A stretch of 64,000 nucleotides of DNA, taken from Utricularia gibba. Its lineage: Eukaryota; Streptophyta; Magnoliopsida; Lamiales; Lentibulariaceae. The stretch spans positions 2,542,001-2,606,000 of the forward strand of contig CM007990.1 of NCBI GenBank assembly GCA_002189035.1. Direction: 5' to 3'. The stretch's first letter is position 1. The number at the start of each line of letters is the position of its first letter. The translations under genes and the position numbers were made by a program. The notes under the pieces are model-generated. The model worked only from the letters and a program-made list of their open reading frames with translations. It did no database searches and was not told the DNA's origin. Below are positions 49,742 to 61,619 of the stretch, piece by piece.

Positions 49742-50724
49742 GTAATCTCACCTCTCCCATACACAAGTAAAGTGATATTCCCGACACAAAACTACTCTTC
49801 CTGGTGAGTGCGCGTGCAGTGCAGCAGCCAAACCAAGCCAAGCCAATGGCATTTAGGAGAAGATAAAAAGCACTAATTATGTCATTTGGAAAACACTTCT
49901 CTTTCAGATTCCTACTGGATGTTCATTGAGCCCCACATGAGACCAGGACAAACAGAATCTCCCATTCACGATTATTATGCTGCCAAATCTTAATTCATAC
50001 AACTACAACTCTACGATGCAACAATGGGGCAACCAATACATCTATCTACATACTGCGCACAACTAAAAACAAGCAGAAGAATTCCATCTCTCGCCTTTCA
50101 GCAACTTTGCTATCCATCGTCTCTGCCTCATCTGTTCTACAAAGTGAGTATCTCCTTCCTTCTCTGCAGCCAACAGAGGGAGAGGAGCCTCACCGTGAAC
50201 AGCAAAAACATCAAACGCTGGTGGGCGCGCGGGCGGCCTTCTCAGTCATTTCAAACCCTCCCCAGTTTCCTCATGTTCGCGCATGCCCCCATGTCGGTGT
50301 ATGTAAACCATGTCCTGCAAGAAAACATAAAGATTCTAACCAGATTCAGGCACCTTAACTGGTTTACCCAAAAGTTGAATTTTAAACAAAATTAAGTAAG
50401 CTCGAAAAAACACCAGAATTTTAAGGATCGCTTTTTCAACCCTTTCAAGTATTCTCATCTCCTTTACCTTACAGTTCAAACACCAGAAAAAATACCTATC
50501 ATGTTTCTTTTAACTTCTGGTTCATTTTTTACACTGTCAAGACCCAGGAGCCCAACATTCCACTAGACTGCACCAGGTCCTAATCAATTTTATGTTGATT
50601 TTCATCGTAAGTCTACATTCCAAATGCACTCATGGAGACCACAAAAATAAAACAGTCTGCCATACAAGGAATATATATCAATTACCTTGTAATCTTCAAT
50701 CACCGACAGTTATAAGTTGTGTAA
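49742..50724. other. Convergent 3' regions of polygalacturonase and MAPKKK genes
   Basis: About 980 bp that should hold both 3' UTRs. Open frames here (for example 50024-50395) have no family resemblance and are probably chance. Confidence 0.5.
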
Positions 50725-53700
50725 CTACTTCGCTGCAGAAAAATATGGGTGCATGAGACTGGGGTTATTCGAATGAGGCTGCTTGACAAATGGATGCTCC
50801 AAAAGTTGGGTTGCAGTAGGACGATCAGCCGGGTTTACTTTCAAACACTCAAGAATAAAACCCGAGCATCATTAGAGAGGGTTGTAGGAATCCGAGGAAG
50901 TTCTCCACGGCCAATCCTGAATAATGCTTGCATCTATCAGAGAACACCTGGCATCCCATTAGCAAGCAAACTGCCAGCAAAGGTCGCAGAATTAAACAAG
51001 GTGCATACCCCTTCCAAGTGAGAGTACGGAAGCTGTCTGGTTAACATTTCAAGAACAGTACACCCCAGGCTCCATATATCGGCAGAACAGCCATACCCAC
51101 GGTTCTTCACAACCTGACGATTCATTTGGCAATTATGTTAATTTAAGAGCAAAATGAGTTTTTCTTTTCAGAAAGTAGAATGATACAACACTTTCTTTTT
51201 TCTTGTATTCATAGGCCTGTCTCTTCATTTTTTTTTTTTAATCATACAAGGGATACTCACTTTCCAGATACATACAACAGATAAAATGCAATGCTAAACC
51301 ATGACTAAAACTACAAATAGTCAGCAAATGCAAAATCACCAGAAGAGTGAGATATACAAATTATGCCTGAAAATAAATAAAAGAGAGTGGCCAAATTTCC
51401 ATGAAGAAGAAAAATATTAAGTAATCACCACTAAAAATCCATCATTATGGATCTACACAAGCAGATCACTTTTTCTAAGATGTAAGACTCAGAAGCCTGA
51501 CAAATGGCTGCTTAACTAGACTTGGATTCAGTCCATCATCAGCCTACAAAATAGTGAGCAAGGGCAAGCGAGAAAAACCGAATGTTTAAATGAAATGCTT
51601 GCAGACGTTGGATAATTACATGCACAGTAACTAAACACATTCAGCCATGACACTGGTATTTGGGGGACACCCATGACTTAAAGACTTAAAGCTTAAACAT
51701 TCATGCCAACAGGCTTAAAGTTACAATCTAAAGGGTAATTTGTATGCACAAATGTAGAAGTTTTACACTTCAACCGTGTGGCTCAATGAAGCAAAAAACT
51801 TCAAAGAGAACACATTCTTAGCATAACAAGAATACCAGAAAGACTCCGAGCTTTCAAGCATATATAAAAAGAGAGCAATACAACTCGTGAATCAGCTGGT
51901 TACATATGTTTTTAGTTTTATGTAATATGAGGCATAAAAGTTAACCCCCTGAGTCGCATGCTGACTATCATGTTTTCCATTTCCCAAGTTATGCCACAGA
52001 CACATTACAGCTAGCTGATGCTAGGGCTAATGCCTTATGGTTCTGGGGTCTAAAATTACAACCAAGTGCTATGAGGAATTAAAAATACATTGCAGTGACC
52101 CATATTCCATAAGCAATAGTCCTGGAACTTGCTAGAAATTTAGCAAAGTGGTACAACTGAACAAGAGAGTTACCTCTGGCGCCATCCAATAAGGGGTTCC
52201 TTTGCATGATTTAATGTCATTAAGTTCGGTTATCTGAATAAAAAAACAAGACAAACATCTCAATGACCGAAAATTGATTTACGCAGGACAACAAAAAGTT
52301 AAATGAGCAGAATGACACCTTCGCCAAACCAAAATCTGACAGTTTCACAGCACCACTGGCATCCACTAGTATATTGGCACACTTAATATCCCTTGCATAG
52401 ATGAAAAATCCAGTGAAAATTGCAAGCATTCATTATTTCATAACATCTAAAAATTCAAATTCAATCACAATCAGCATGAAATGAATCAACCCGAGAAAAA
52501 CCAAGCCGATAACAGAGGAAAAAACAACAAGCTTGAAATTCAAGGGTGTAACATTAGGTTATTAAATCAGTATTGGAGCAAGAGTTTTGGATTAATTAGC
52601 ATAGTCAGGAAAATCAAAAAGACATTATAATTCTTTTGAAAAGACCACATGAAAAACAAACACCATTGACAAGGGAGAATCAATAAGAACAATTCTAGAA
52701 CCACCATACCGCCCATGGCCAAATGTGAACCTTGTTGATTCCAAAACTTAACTTTCTAGAACTTTAAAAAAAGGTTTAAAAAAGATTTTTTTTTTCAAAC
52801 TAGATTTTACAATATAAATCACCAAGTCACCTATAATCCAACAAGGACTCCTTTATTAGAAATCTCAACTTTTGATGTCTAAAAGAACTTCAAAACAAAT
52901 TATCTCACTCAATAAGATGTTATCATGTCATAAAAAATTAGATACCACAGAGACCACTTCAAATTGACGAAAGATATGACTCAGGAAATTAACTGAAGAA
53001 AGTGTTAAACTGATATGCAGCAATGATAATTTTCCTTAGTCATCTAGTTACTCTAACTAATTATTTGTTGAAATTAAAAATCCAACAACAAAAAAAAAGT
53101 ATGAATGTATAAAAATGTCCGACTCACCTGTGGACCACATTTCGTGAATGAAGGTAATCAAGACCACACAAAATCTGCCTCGTGTATGCACGTACTTGAG
53201 AATCCTGTAGCTGATACTTTTCATATAGTTTTGCAAGTGAACCCTTAGTTAGAAGCTCAAGGAAGATATAGAGCTTCGAATCATCCTGATGAATAGTTTG
53301 TTGTCAAATCATAAAACTTTTTAAAAAAATTGAGTTTAACACAGCATTTCCTTGAGAAACTACATGACATACCTTGTCGGTGCCAATATAGCTTACGATG
53401 TTCTCATGCTGAAACTGTCTCAAAAGCCATATTTCCTGAAAAAACCACAAGAAAACTACTGAAATAACAGAGATCTTTTGAATTGCATGTATGCATAAGT
53501 TTTATGGTTCTTAAGTTATTTTTGAGCTACTTAACTTCAAAATTTTCTCACCTGTTCAAGCTGAGAAATGCTCTGCTGGCCTTGGCAACCTTTATCCAGT
53601 AAGGAAACCTCCTTTACAGCAAAGAAAAACCCATCACTGCAGTAATTTTAAGAGGAAGATAAGAAGGGATAAGTAACCAAAACATATGGCTGAAATTAAA

Positions 53701-55106
53701 CCAATGCTACGGAAGGGAAAGATGATTTCATGCAGAAATCTTGCATTAATGATGACGAAAAGACAAGTTCAAGTCGTAGCTCACAGGGAGTTTGACTAGG
53801 AAGAGAGGAAGGAATCAAACTAAATCTTAATATCATTGCAATCTTCATAGTGCCATGTCAATGGCCACCAAGGGAGACGTCTTGTTTCATATACAAATGA
53901 GCTAATTACCAAGAAGGCAAAGAAAAGCACTTAAAAAGAAACTGGTAATCCTGCAGGTCATCTTAAATTCATAAGCTGCTTCATAAAAGACAACAAACAA
54001 ACCAAAAAATGGTTCCAAACATGCAGATATTTTTTCAGAAAATCTTGCTCTTGATGTTTCCATGACAAAAAAGCAACCTCAGATAGTTTTGCATAAACAA
54101 AATACTTACTCAGTGAAGCCCTCATAGACAGTTCCAAATGATCCACTGCCAAGGAAATCACCCTTTTGCCAAGATGTGATTTTACGCCCTTGAGAACCAC
54201 TCATTGGGATAATGCCATTGTCTTTTTCAACAATTACGCTTTCCAGACAATTTAGCTCTTCTGGACCCACATTAGGATTAAATGTTCTTTCATTTTCCAT
54301 ATCCCTGTCAATCCCTTCCGGACACGTATCCTGATCATCTTGAGGACCGAATGATCTCATCAAATCCCAGGTTGAACTTGTACTGTCCACGACAGAGAGC
54401 ATCATAGCTGGAGGAAGAGCCAAGTTTTGTGGACTACATCCCTTAATCCCAGAAACCATGCAATTAGAATCAAATGATCCTTTTCTTTCTCCACCTTCTT
54501 CAGCATTCTCCACAATCAACTCATTTATGACTTTTGATTCACCACCACCGTTGATTATGGCATTATTGCAATCTCCGAGTTTCAGTGACTGCCCAGCAGC
54601 ATCCATTAACCAGAGTCGACGTAACTCATCAGACATCTCTTCTTCATAACCACAATGTCCGGAAACTTTTCCAATTCCGCCTCCATTTGAACGACTGTCA
54701 CTGCAAACTAATCCAGGCATCACCACAAATCCATCTTCATTCTCGCCGCACCTCACCCCAGGACCAAAATCATCGATCAGCGGAGAGTGTTTGTAGGGAT
54801 TACTCAGCTCGGGGGTCATAATATCATGTGCCGGTGATGAATCAGGATTCCTGGCGTCCCAGGCGTCAAGGGGAATCGAAAAATCATCGAGTCGGAGGCC
54901 AAGTGAACGGAAAACCTCATCGACTTCTCCCTCAACCCCTCAATACGAAAGCTAGAGGGGCCGATGACCCTAGTCGGGTGGAGTGAGCCGGAAGTTGTGG
55001 TCATGATCGACCCGCCGTCGACATCGTGATCGATGTTCTTCATGGCGTTCCGACGATCGAGCCTGGGGCGTTGTTGGGGATGGCGTCTGCTCTTCAGGTG
55101 GATCAT
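50725..55106 (-). CDS. MEKK1: MAPKKK of the MEKK1 type, two single-base losses
   Basis: Ser/Thr kinase at the top of MAP-kinase cascades (stress and immunity signalling in the MEKK1 family). Exons in transcript order: 54110-55106, 53552-53636, 53373-53435, 53128-53285, 52319-52391, 52174-52233, 51009-51113, 50725-50933. The N-terminal region carries the family start ([17 protein letters not shown]-type: [16 protein letters not shown]) and FRIEG. The kinase shows the glycine loop [38 protein letters not shown], the MAPKKK signature GTPYWMAPE and [12 protein letters not shown]; it ends EHPFVKQP. About 583 codons after allowing for the losses. Exon 1 lacks one base near 54936-54939 (a C run on the plus strand) and exon 8 lacks one near 50848-50852; the exon lengths (997 and 209) confirm both by phase. 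All introns are GT-AG. Confidence 0.9.
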
Positions 55107-55178
55107 CTTACTTGGTCTCTATTGGAGAAACACGCAGAGAAGACAACGTAAAGGCAGCATATATCCCATTTTCCAATT

Positions 55179-55379
55179 CTGTGTTTTCAAACCGGCCGGT
55201 TAACCGGCGGCTGAAACCGGTTAACCAGTAATGGATTTCCGATTATTCAAAAGAGATCGTGGCCCACTTCTGTAAAGTTGATCAGTTTTAATTTACTGGA
55301 TTTTCAAACCGGTTTTGACCGGTCAAATCAGAATCGTTCTCCTACCGGTTTGGTTTGAAAACCTGATTTGAAAACATAG
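55179..55379. mobile_element. MITE-like element with AACCGGTT palindromes
   Basis: About 200 bp, ending in inverted repeats: ctgtgttttcaaacc at the left and the inverse of tttgaaaacatag at the right (13 positions, one or two changes). The body holds the palindrome aaccggtt at 55215-55222 and 55307-55314 and several ccggtt words. Both flanks carry ttttcca close to the ends, which may be remains of a duplicated target. It lies about 70-270 bp upstream of the MAPKKK ATG. Confidence 0.55.
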
Positions 55380-55391
55380 TTTTCCATTGTT

Positions 55392-55660
55392 TTTAGGGTG
55401 TGTTTGGTTGATAGTAATACTTAAACCCATGTTTAATTTATTTGAATTTAAATAAATAGATTTTATGAATTTAGAAAATTATTCGTATTTGGTTGTTGAA
55501 TTTAATTTATTAGAGATTAACATGAAAAAAACGTTTAGTATATAAATATAAAATTAAATATATAATAAATATAAATATAAAATTAAATATATAATAAATA
55601 TATATATGAAATTAATTATATATCCCTTCCAAAAAAAACATTCCTTTATATTCTAATTAG
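55392..55660 (+). repeat. Harbinger/MITE-type terminal sequence, second copy
   Basis: gggtgtgtttggttgatagt at 55396 and the following 200 bp run in parallel with 31876-32100: tttaatttatttgaattta, ttttatgaatttagaaaatt and attcgtatttggttg have counterparts there. A 27-bp tandem duplication rich in AAATATA follows at about 55546-55600. No transposase is seen here, so it is probably a non-autonomous copy. Confidence 0.55.
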
Positions 55661-57085
55661 TCTTCTACCTCCTCACCGACTCCATCTTTTGGATGCGAGG
55701 CTGCCATCAGATGAGATCTTCGGTGATTTCACCGATATGTGAAAGTTTTGTTGCATAGGTTAGATGTCGACATACGTCATTCCTTGTGTGGAGTTTCCCA
55801 ATTGAAATTTGTTAATTTGAGAATTGATTCATGGGTTTACTTGTTGTATGTTATCGCTAGTTTCACTTTCTTCTTCCTACTTCAATTCCTCCGGTGTAGA
55901 TGTAGGCATGCATAACTCAAATGTCCTCTAAGAATCGACCAGAAAACTGAAGTAGGTCTGGAAGTGGAATGAAGAGAAGGATTTGTTGCATGTTCTAAAG
56001 TAGATAGTGAAAAAAATTGAAAAATTGAGAATAATTTTAGAGGTGAGTATCAACGAGCACTAGAGTCAGAGTTCTTGAAACTCCACCCAAGAACTGACAT
56101 CCGCATGCATCTGCACATATCTAGTAAGGTGCATACACGAGAAAAGAACTACTACCTCTTTTTTAACTTTTTAGCAAGGTTGGCATCGGTTTCAACGAGT
56201 TAACCAATACCGTAGATGCCAACAAAGAGGTTTGGAAAAGATTGAATAGGTACATATATGTTATAGTCGGTGGTGTTATACTCGATACTTATTTTGTACT
56301 TATGTCAGCATGTACCAAGGCTATGAATACTAAGATATAAAATATGGTCGTATTACATAGAGTAATGAGGAATCTTTGAAAATGATCGAGCTACCAGAAA
56401 TAATATTGTGAGCTTCGTAGGCGAGGTTAAGCTACTTTCTTGCCTCAAGTAATTGTGAAAGAGAATTTATTGTGCATACCCTAGCCTATGACCTTAGATC
56501 TTGAAACGTTTGTGAGGTTTTTGTATTTTGGTGAACTTCATGAATGGCTATATATCTAGCTTTTGTTACATCCGTCCACTTGTTAGTTTATGTGTTGAAT
56601 ATTTTAGCTTGTAAGATAATGTGTATTGTATTGCACATGAAATTTTGGGTCGAAGATGAGTCCATGTGTTTAGTGTTATGTATAGTTATTCTTTTTTTTC
56701 TTTTTTTTTCTTTCTTATTATTTTTCTTTTGTTTCTATTTTGCTGTTTATTTTCTATTTTTATGCATTCATTTCCATTAAGCAGCCATCCAAGCTTGAGA
56801 TCATATCGAGAAGCCTTGTGTCCCTTAGATTCAGAGATCAAGCCCACATTTCTGGCGAAAAAAGAGAGAAATGGTTGCTCAACTACCTACTAGAGTCCTC
56901 ATGGTTCACGATGAATAAGGGCAACAAAACACTGAAACTTTTCTAGTTCTATTGATCACTAATTATAGCCCAGTATTAAGTTCGAAATATCCGTAAACCA
57001 TATTGACTGACCACCGTGAATCATTTTTGATGGAGAAGAGGACTCTAAGCTATGCCCATATATATTCTAGACACTTTCTAAGTTC
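55661..57085. other. Intergenic stretch before the gypsy relic
   Basis: No gene recognised. 56690-56770 is a T-rich tract. The last few hundred bases probably belong to the leader of the gypsy relic that starts to be recognisable at 57091. Confidence 0.4.
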
Positions 57086-57090
57086 GTTAG

Positions 57091-57320
57091 GAGAGAGAAT
57101 GACGACCCAAACTATCATCTACGAGAGTTGCACATGGCTTGTACATCCATTCACTGAAAAGGAGTAATAGAGGACCAACTCAAGTTGCAAGTCTTTCCTT
57201 TCACTCTCATTGAGCGAGCCTTGTAGTGGCTATAAGGACTACCTCCATCCTCTATTGCTACTTGGGAGTAAATGGTTTAGAAATTTCTTGATCGATATGT
57301 ACCCCTTGGAAGAACCTTCA
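57091..57320 (+). pseudogene. gypsy gag core fragment
   Basis: Reads NDDPNYHLRELHMACTSIH, then after stops KGVIEDQLKLQVFPFTLIER, LPPSSIATWE and KFLDRYVPLG. This is the retrotransposon gag domain, with at least four in-frame stops. Confidence 0.75.
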
Positions 57321-57344
57321 CTAGAAGAAGAGCCGTAACCACTG

Positions 57345-57950
57345 ATGCGTGTCGTTTCCACAACAAATTTTAATATTTTTAAAACTCATAAAACACAAAA
57401 GTGTAGTATGTGTATTGAACACAGGGAGTTGTTTTTCAGTGAAAGGTGAAGTTACACTAAATACAACTATCACGATTTGTAAACGGCTTTGTAAGTAAAA
57501 GGTGCGAGAAACATAAATGATGAAACTTGAGTAAGAGGGTAAGAGATTTGTAAATAAACAACAGAAATAAACGTAAGCGATGAACTTTAAATAAAGCGAA
57601 TGTTCTTGGGTTTGAAATCTTGCCTAGCTACTTTTGTCGTGTCTCCTCTCTTCTCTAATCTTCTCAAGTACTCAATTATAGGAATAAAGAATTGCCTACC
57701 TTCCTTTACACTCTCTTGCAAGAAGGCATGGAAATAACCCGATATTGTTCCTACTTGGAAGAACGTGAAGATAAGAGGTCCTACCATCGTACCCTCACGG
57801 TTGAATAGGTAAATGCATTCTATCAGAACCAAGGAGGAACCTACAACTATGGAAACTACCTGATGCCGAGAAGAGACCATCTTGGTTTCACTAGAGACAA
57901 CCATTGCCTCCTGTTCATGCACCATCACTAGGGAACTTGTCTCTTATTCC
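57345..57950. other. Unclassified insertion inside the gypsy relic
   Basis: Sequence between the gag core and the gag-protease linker that does not continue gag. It begins tgatgcgtgtcgtttccaca and has gtattgaacacagggagttg near 57411, a style of sequence I associate with plant LTR-retroelement termini. No inverted or direct terminal repeats found, so it stays unassigned. Confidence 0.35.
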
Positions 57951-58059
57951 TCAGAAAGCTATCATCACTCCACCTCAACCTCTGCACATCATTAGAGCTT
58001 CAAAGCAACTTATTGGTACTTATTAGCCAAATCACACCTTGGAGTCAATGGCGAAATCC

Positions 58060-58640
58060 CTTGTTGAAAGCACCACAAAAATGCCAAAAGGACATGGATG
58101 AACAAATCACAAGTATGCATACTGAAATCACTAAGCTGGTGCAAGCCATGAACCGATTGGAGATACAATGAGGACTATCATCCCATCCAATGAAGAACCC
58201 TGAGCACATCAACATAATATCCTTGATAAGTGGGAAGGATTTTCCAGACCTTTACTTAGGGTTCATGACTAAGGTGGACAAGTTTGAAGAAAAAGAATTA
58301 GAAGTATTAGACAACGACGATAAAGTGGATGAAGAGATTGTTTGCGAGAATTTAGATGGTACCCTGGTCCATAACATTGCTATGCCCATGCCATCTGAAG
58401 ATTTGAAGGAGAAGGAGATACAAGAAATTCATCCACATAAGTCTTTAGCCATCCCATCACCCTTTCCTATAAGGTTCTGAAGGAAGAATAAGGACAAACA
58501 TGGACTGAAAGCATTCATAGAGATGATGAAGAAGGTCAATGTGAACATCCTCTTACTGGATATGATGGACTAAATGCCCAAGTATGTGAAAATATTGAAA
58601 GACTTGCGTGACTTTAAGAAGAAGTCAAAGGTAGAAGAAG
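58060..58640 (+). pseudogene. gypsy gag-protease linker fragment
   Basis: Reads MKNPEHINIISLISGKDF at 58190, a Glu/Asp-rich region, PSPFPIRF near 58460 and, after a stop, KAFIEMMKKVNVNILLLDMM and MPKYVKILKDL. This matches the segment that precedes protease in plant Athila-type polyproteins. A 30-bp direct duplication lies at its end. Confidence 0.65.
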
Positions 58641-58663
58641 GTCAATGTGAACATCCTCTTACT
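58528..58663 (+). repeat. Perfect 30-bp direct repeat
   Basis: 58528-58557 and 58634-58663 are identical over 30 bp (starting gaagaaggtcaatgtgaaca). They are 76 bp apart and lie where gypsy sequence gives way to MULE sequence. Confidence 0.95.
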
Positions 58664-61000
58664 ATTGTGATTTGTATGTTTGTGGAGTATTTTATCGACG
58701 ATGTGGTTGATGGCTTTGATGTTGAGAAGTTAGCTAAGTTGGATAAGAGGATAGCAATAGATAGTGTTGAAGGGTTAGTTAATGAAGATGATTTAGATGA
58801 TGTTTGCATGGATAGAGAATCTAATAGTGAGGAGGATATGCATATTGTGTAAATGGAATCTGATTATGAGTTGGAAGAATCAGAACATGAATCTTTGAAT
58901 GGGGGTGGAGGTTTAGAGGGAGCTAGAGTTGTGTATCAATGTGTTGATGTGGATACGGAAATTAATGATTCTAATTGATGTTTATCTGGTGATGATGTTG
59001 ATTTGATTGTGGATGATGGCATGGAAGGATCACAAGAAAACAACAAGAATTCAGTGTATAATCTCAATCAAGGTTTCAAGTTTGTGCAGCTAATCAAGAG
59101 CTTGCAATTTGCATCAAGAGAGCATGTTCGTGAAGGCTATCACTCGATATGTCATTGAAACACAAAAGAAAATTGTGTGGTTGAAAAATGACAATGAACG
59201 AATGAGGGTATGTTATGTTTTTTGTATTACATTCTCTTTTAATCATTAATGTACATGATTTTTTTAAAGGCTAAATGCATCGTTGGAGGTTGCAAGTGGT
59301 TTGTTTTTGTGCGGAAGATGAATAATGAGAGTTGTTGGGAAGTTAGAACAATTGCCAAGGAAGATCATGCACTGAATTGTGGTAAAGCCCTAAAAAATTT
59401 CACACTCATAGCTCAATGGATTGCCAAGTGCTTTATAGATAGATTCATGGAGAACCCATCCCTGGAGATTGACTCCTTCATGGTTGAGGTAAACAGGACA
59501 TTAGAGGTTTGCATTACCTATAATCAAGCAAGAAGTGCAAGACTTTTAACACTTGAAATGATAAGAAACAGGTATGCAGAACATTTCAAGCAAATCAAGG
59601 GTTACTATTTGATGTTGGAGCAATCCATTCCAGATTCTATAGTACAACTTAAATTGGTAGATGATGAGGTATCGCTAGGTATGCAACGGTTCCATAGGTT
59701 GTATATTTGTGTAGGTGCTTGCAAAAATGGATTTAAGAGTGGTTGTAGGAAAATGATTAGGATAGATAGTTGTTTTTTAATAGAAAACATGGGAGGTGAG
59801 CTACTTACTGGCTGCTATCGCCTTAGATGCGAATAATGGTGTATTCCCTATAGCGTATGCTTTAGTAAAGGGTGAGAATAGAGATTCATGGAACTGGTTT
59901 TTATCACACTTAGGTATAACAAATGATAACATGAATGAATTAGTGATTATGTCCGATAGAGACAAGGGGCTTGAAGGAACTACCAAAGATGTTTTACCAA
60001 GGATACAGGTTCGCATGACATTAAATTGTATAAATCAGTTCGTTTATTGATATTGTTTCCTTGTTTCAGGTTAGGCATTGTGTTCATCATATCCTCAACA
60101 ACTTAAGTGACAATGGCTATTATTCATTAGCAGTGATGAATTTAGTTATAGCTGTAGCAAATTCAAATCGCAGAGACATGTTTCATTCAACAATGGAGGA
60201 ACTTAAAAAGTTAAGTGAAGGCACCCACACATACATTTCTAATATTCCACATCACTATTGGAGTCGTGTTTTCTTCTCTAAAGGGATGAGGTTAGATATC
60301 ATGTTGAACAATGTGGCTAAAACTTTTAATGCCATGATTCAAATCGCAAGGAAGTTGCCAATCATACCAATGCTTGAGGGTGTGAGAAAGAAATTGATGA
60401 TCATATTCCATTCAAGCATGTCCAACACAGAAAAATGGAAGATAGATATTTGTCCTAAGATTTTAACCATTCTTAGATGTGCAGAGGAAAATCAAGGGTC
60501 AGCAAAGATTTATCCTTTAGATAGTTACATTTGACAACGGAAAAATAGCCAGGGACAACATTGTGTTGATCTTCTGTGCAAGTGATGTTCATGTGGGTGA
60601 TTCCAATTGAAAGGTACATATTTAAAGAACCACTCATTTACACAACTACATGTTTTATGTTAACATGATATTATTATTGATCACAAAAATCCCTTGCAAT
60701 CATGCCTTGCCAACAATCAAGGTAAAGAAAGACAACATTGAAGATTACATTAATGAATGCTATACGGTCACTACTTACAAACTATGGGATGCCAATTTAT
60801 CCATTACCAAGACCTAAAATATGGTCACAAACTGAAGTGGCAGCTCCACTTTCACCACTAGCCCCAATAAAGAGGTCAAGATGATCAAGGAAAAGCCGTC
60901 ACCGCAAAGCATATGAACCATGAAAGAGCTATAGATGTTATAGTGCATTCAAGTGTTCAATTTGTAGATAGAAGGGGCATACTAAGAAGAAATACCCTAG
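58664..61000 (+). pseudogene. MULE (MuDR-type) transposase
   Basis: N-terminal DNA-binding region: FVKAITRYVIETQKKIVWL and KNDNERMR near 59125-59208. An intron (about 59209-59270) leads to AKCIVGGCKWFVFVRKMNNE, then MQRFHRLYICVGACKNGF and the catalytic block. An extra base near 59812 shifts into IALDANNGVFPIAYALVKGE and MSDRDKGLEGTTKDVLPRI. A second intron (about 60009-60069, ends TTTCAG) precedes VRHCVHHILNNLSDNG and HHYWSRVFFSKGMRLDIMLN. The block that normally holds the catalytic Glu reads NNVAKTFN, so Lys replaces it. A SWIM-type zinc region (CNHALPTIKVKKDNIEDYIN) and a zinc knuckle relic (CSICR, stop, KGHTKKKYP) follow to 61000. It is inactive. Confidence 0.85.
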
Positions 61001-61619
61001 AGGTGTTATAGGTATCAACAAGCAAGCTATGGTGTTATGTGTGTAGTTCTTAATCATGCTTTATTTGATGTTCTTTTTGAGAAACAGAAAGGTAGAGGAA
61101 TCAAGAGGAAGCACACGAACTTGACCCTGTTTCAGAATGGTGTTGCAATTTTTATTTTAGAGAGGTGATGTTGTTTTTACTCCTTTTGCACCATGATGAT
61201 ACAATGTTGTGTTGGTGTACTCATTTTATAATAGTGTCTTTCAGTATTGTGAACTATGCCATGGCTTTTTGTAACATTACCTCTCATTATTAATATAATA
61301 TTATTGTTTAGCCTTATCACATTACCATTTACATTTCTTTTGAAACACCAAATTCGAATAACCTGAACTAAAAATGACATTGCCAATTACAGTTATAGTA
61401 GTAAGGACTATGACAACAACAATTGATTGAAATGAAAAGCAACATGGTCTTTGACAATGCAAACATAACAACACACTTAACTCTAACTCGCATAGCTTCC
61501 ATACCGGCTTATCTTTTACTTCTTGTTCAGTCATCAACACTACTACCAAACTTATCTTCCAAACCAGTGCAAAACTACAATGCATAAATGAACACAGAAA
61601 CATTGTAAAGTCATACAAC

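Noticed and set aside
50024-50395. 123-codon plus-strand frame after the polygalacturonase
   Set aside because: No conserved features; lies in the presumed 3' UTR overlap of two genes.
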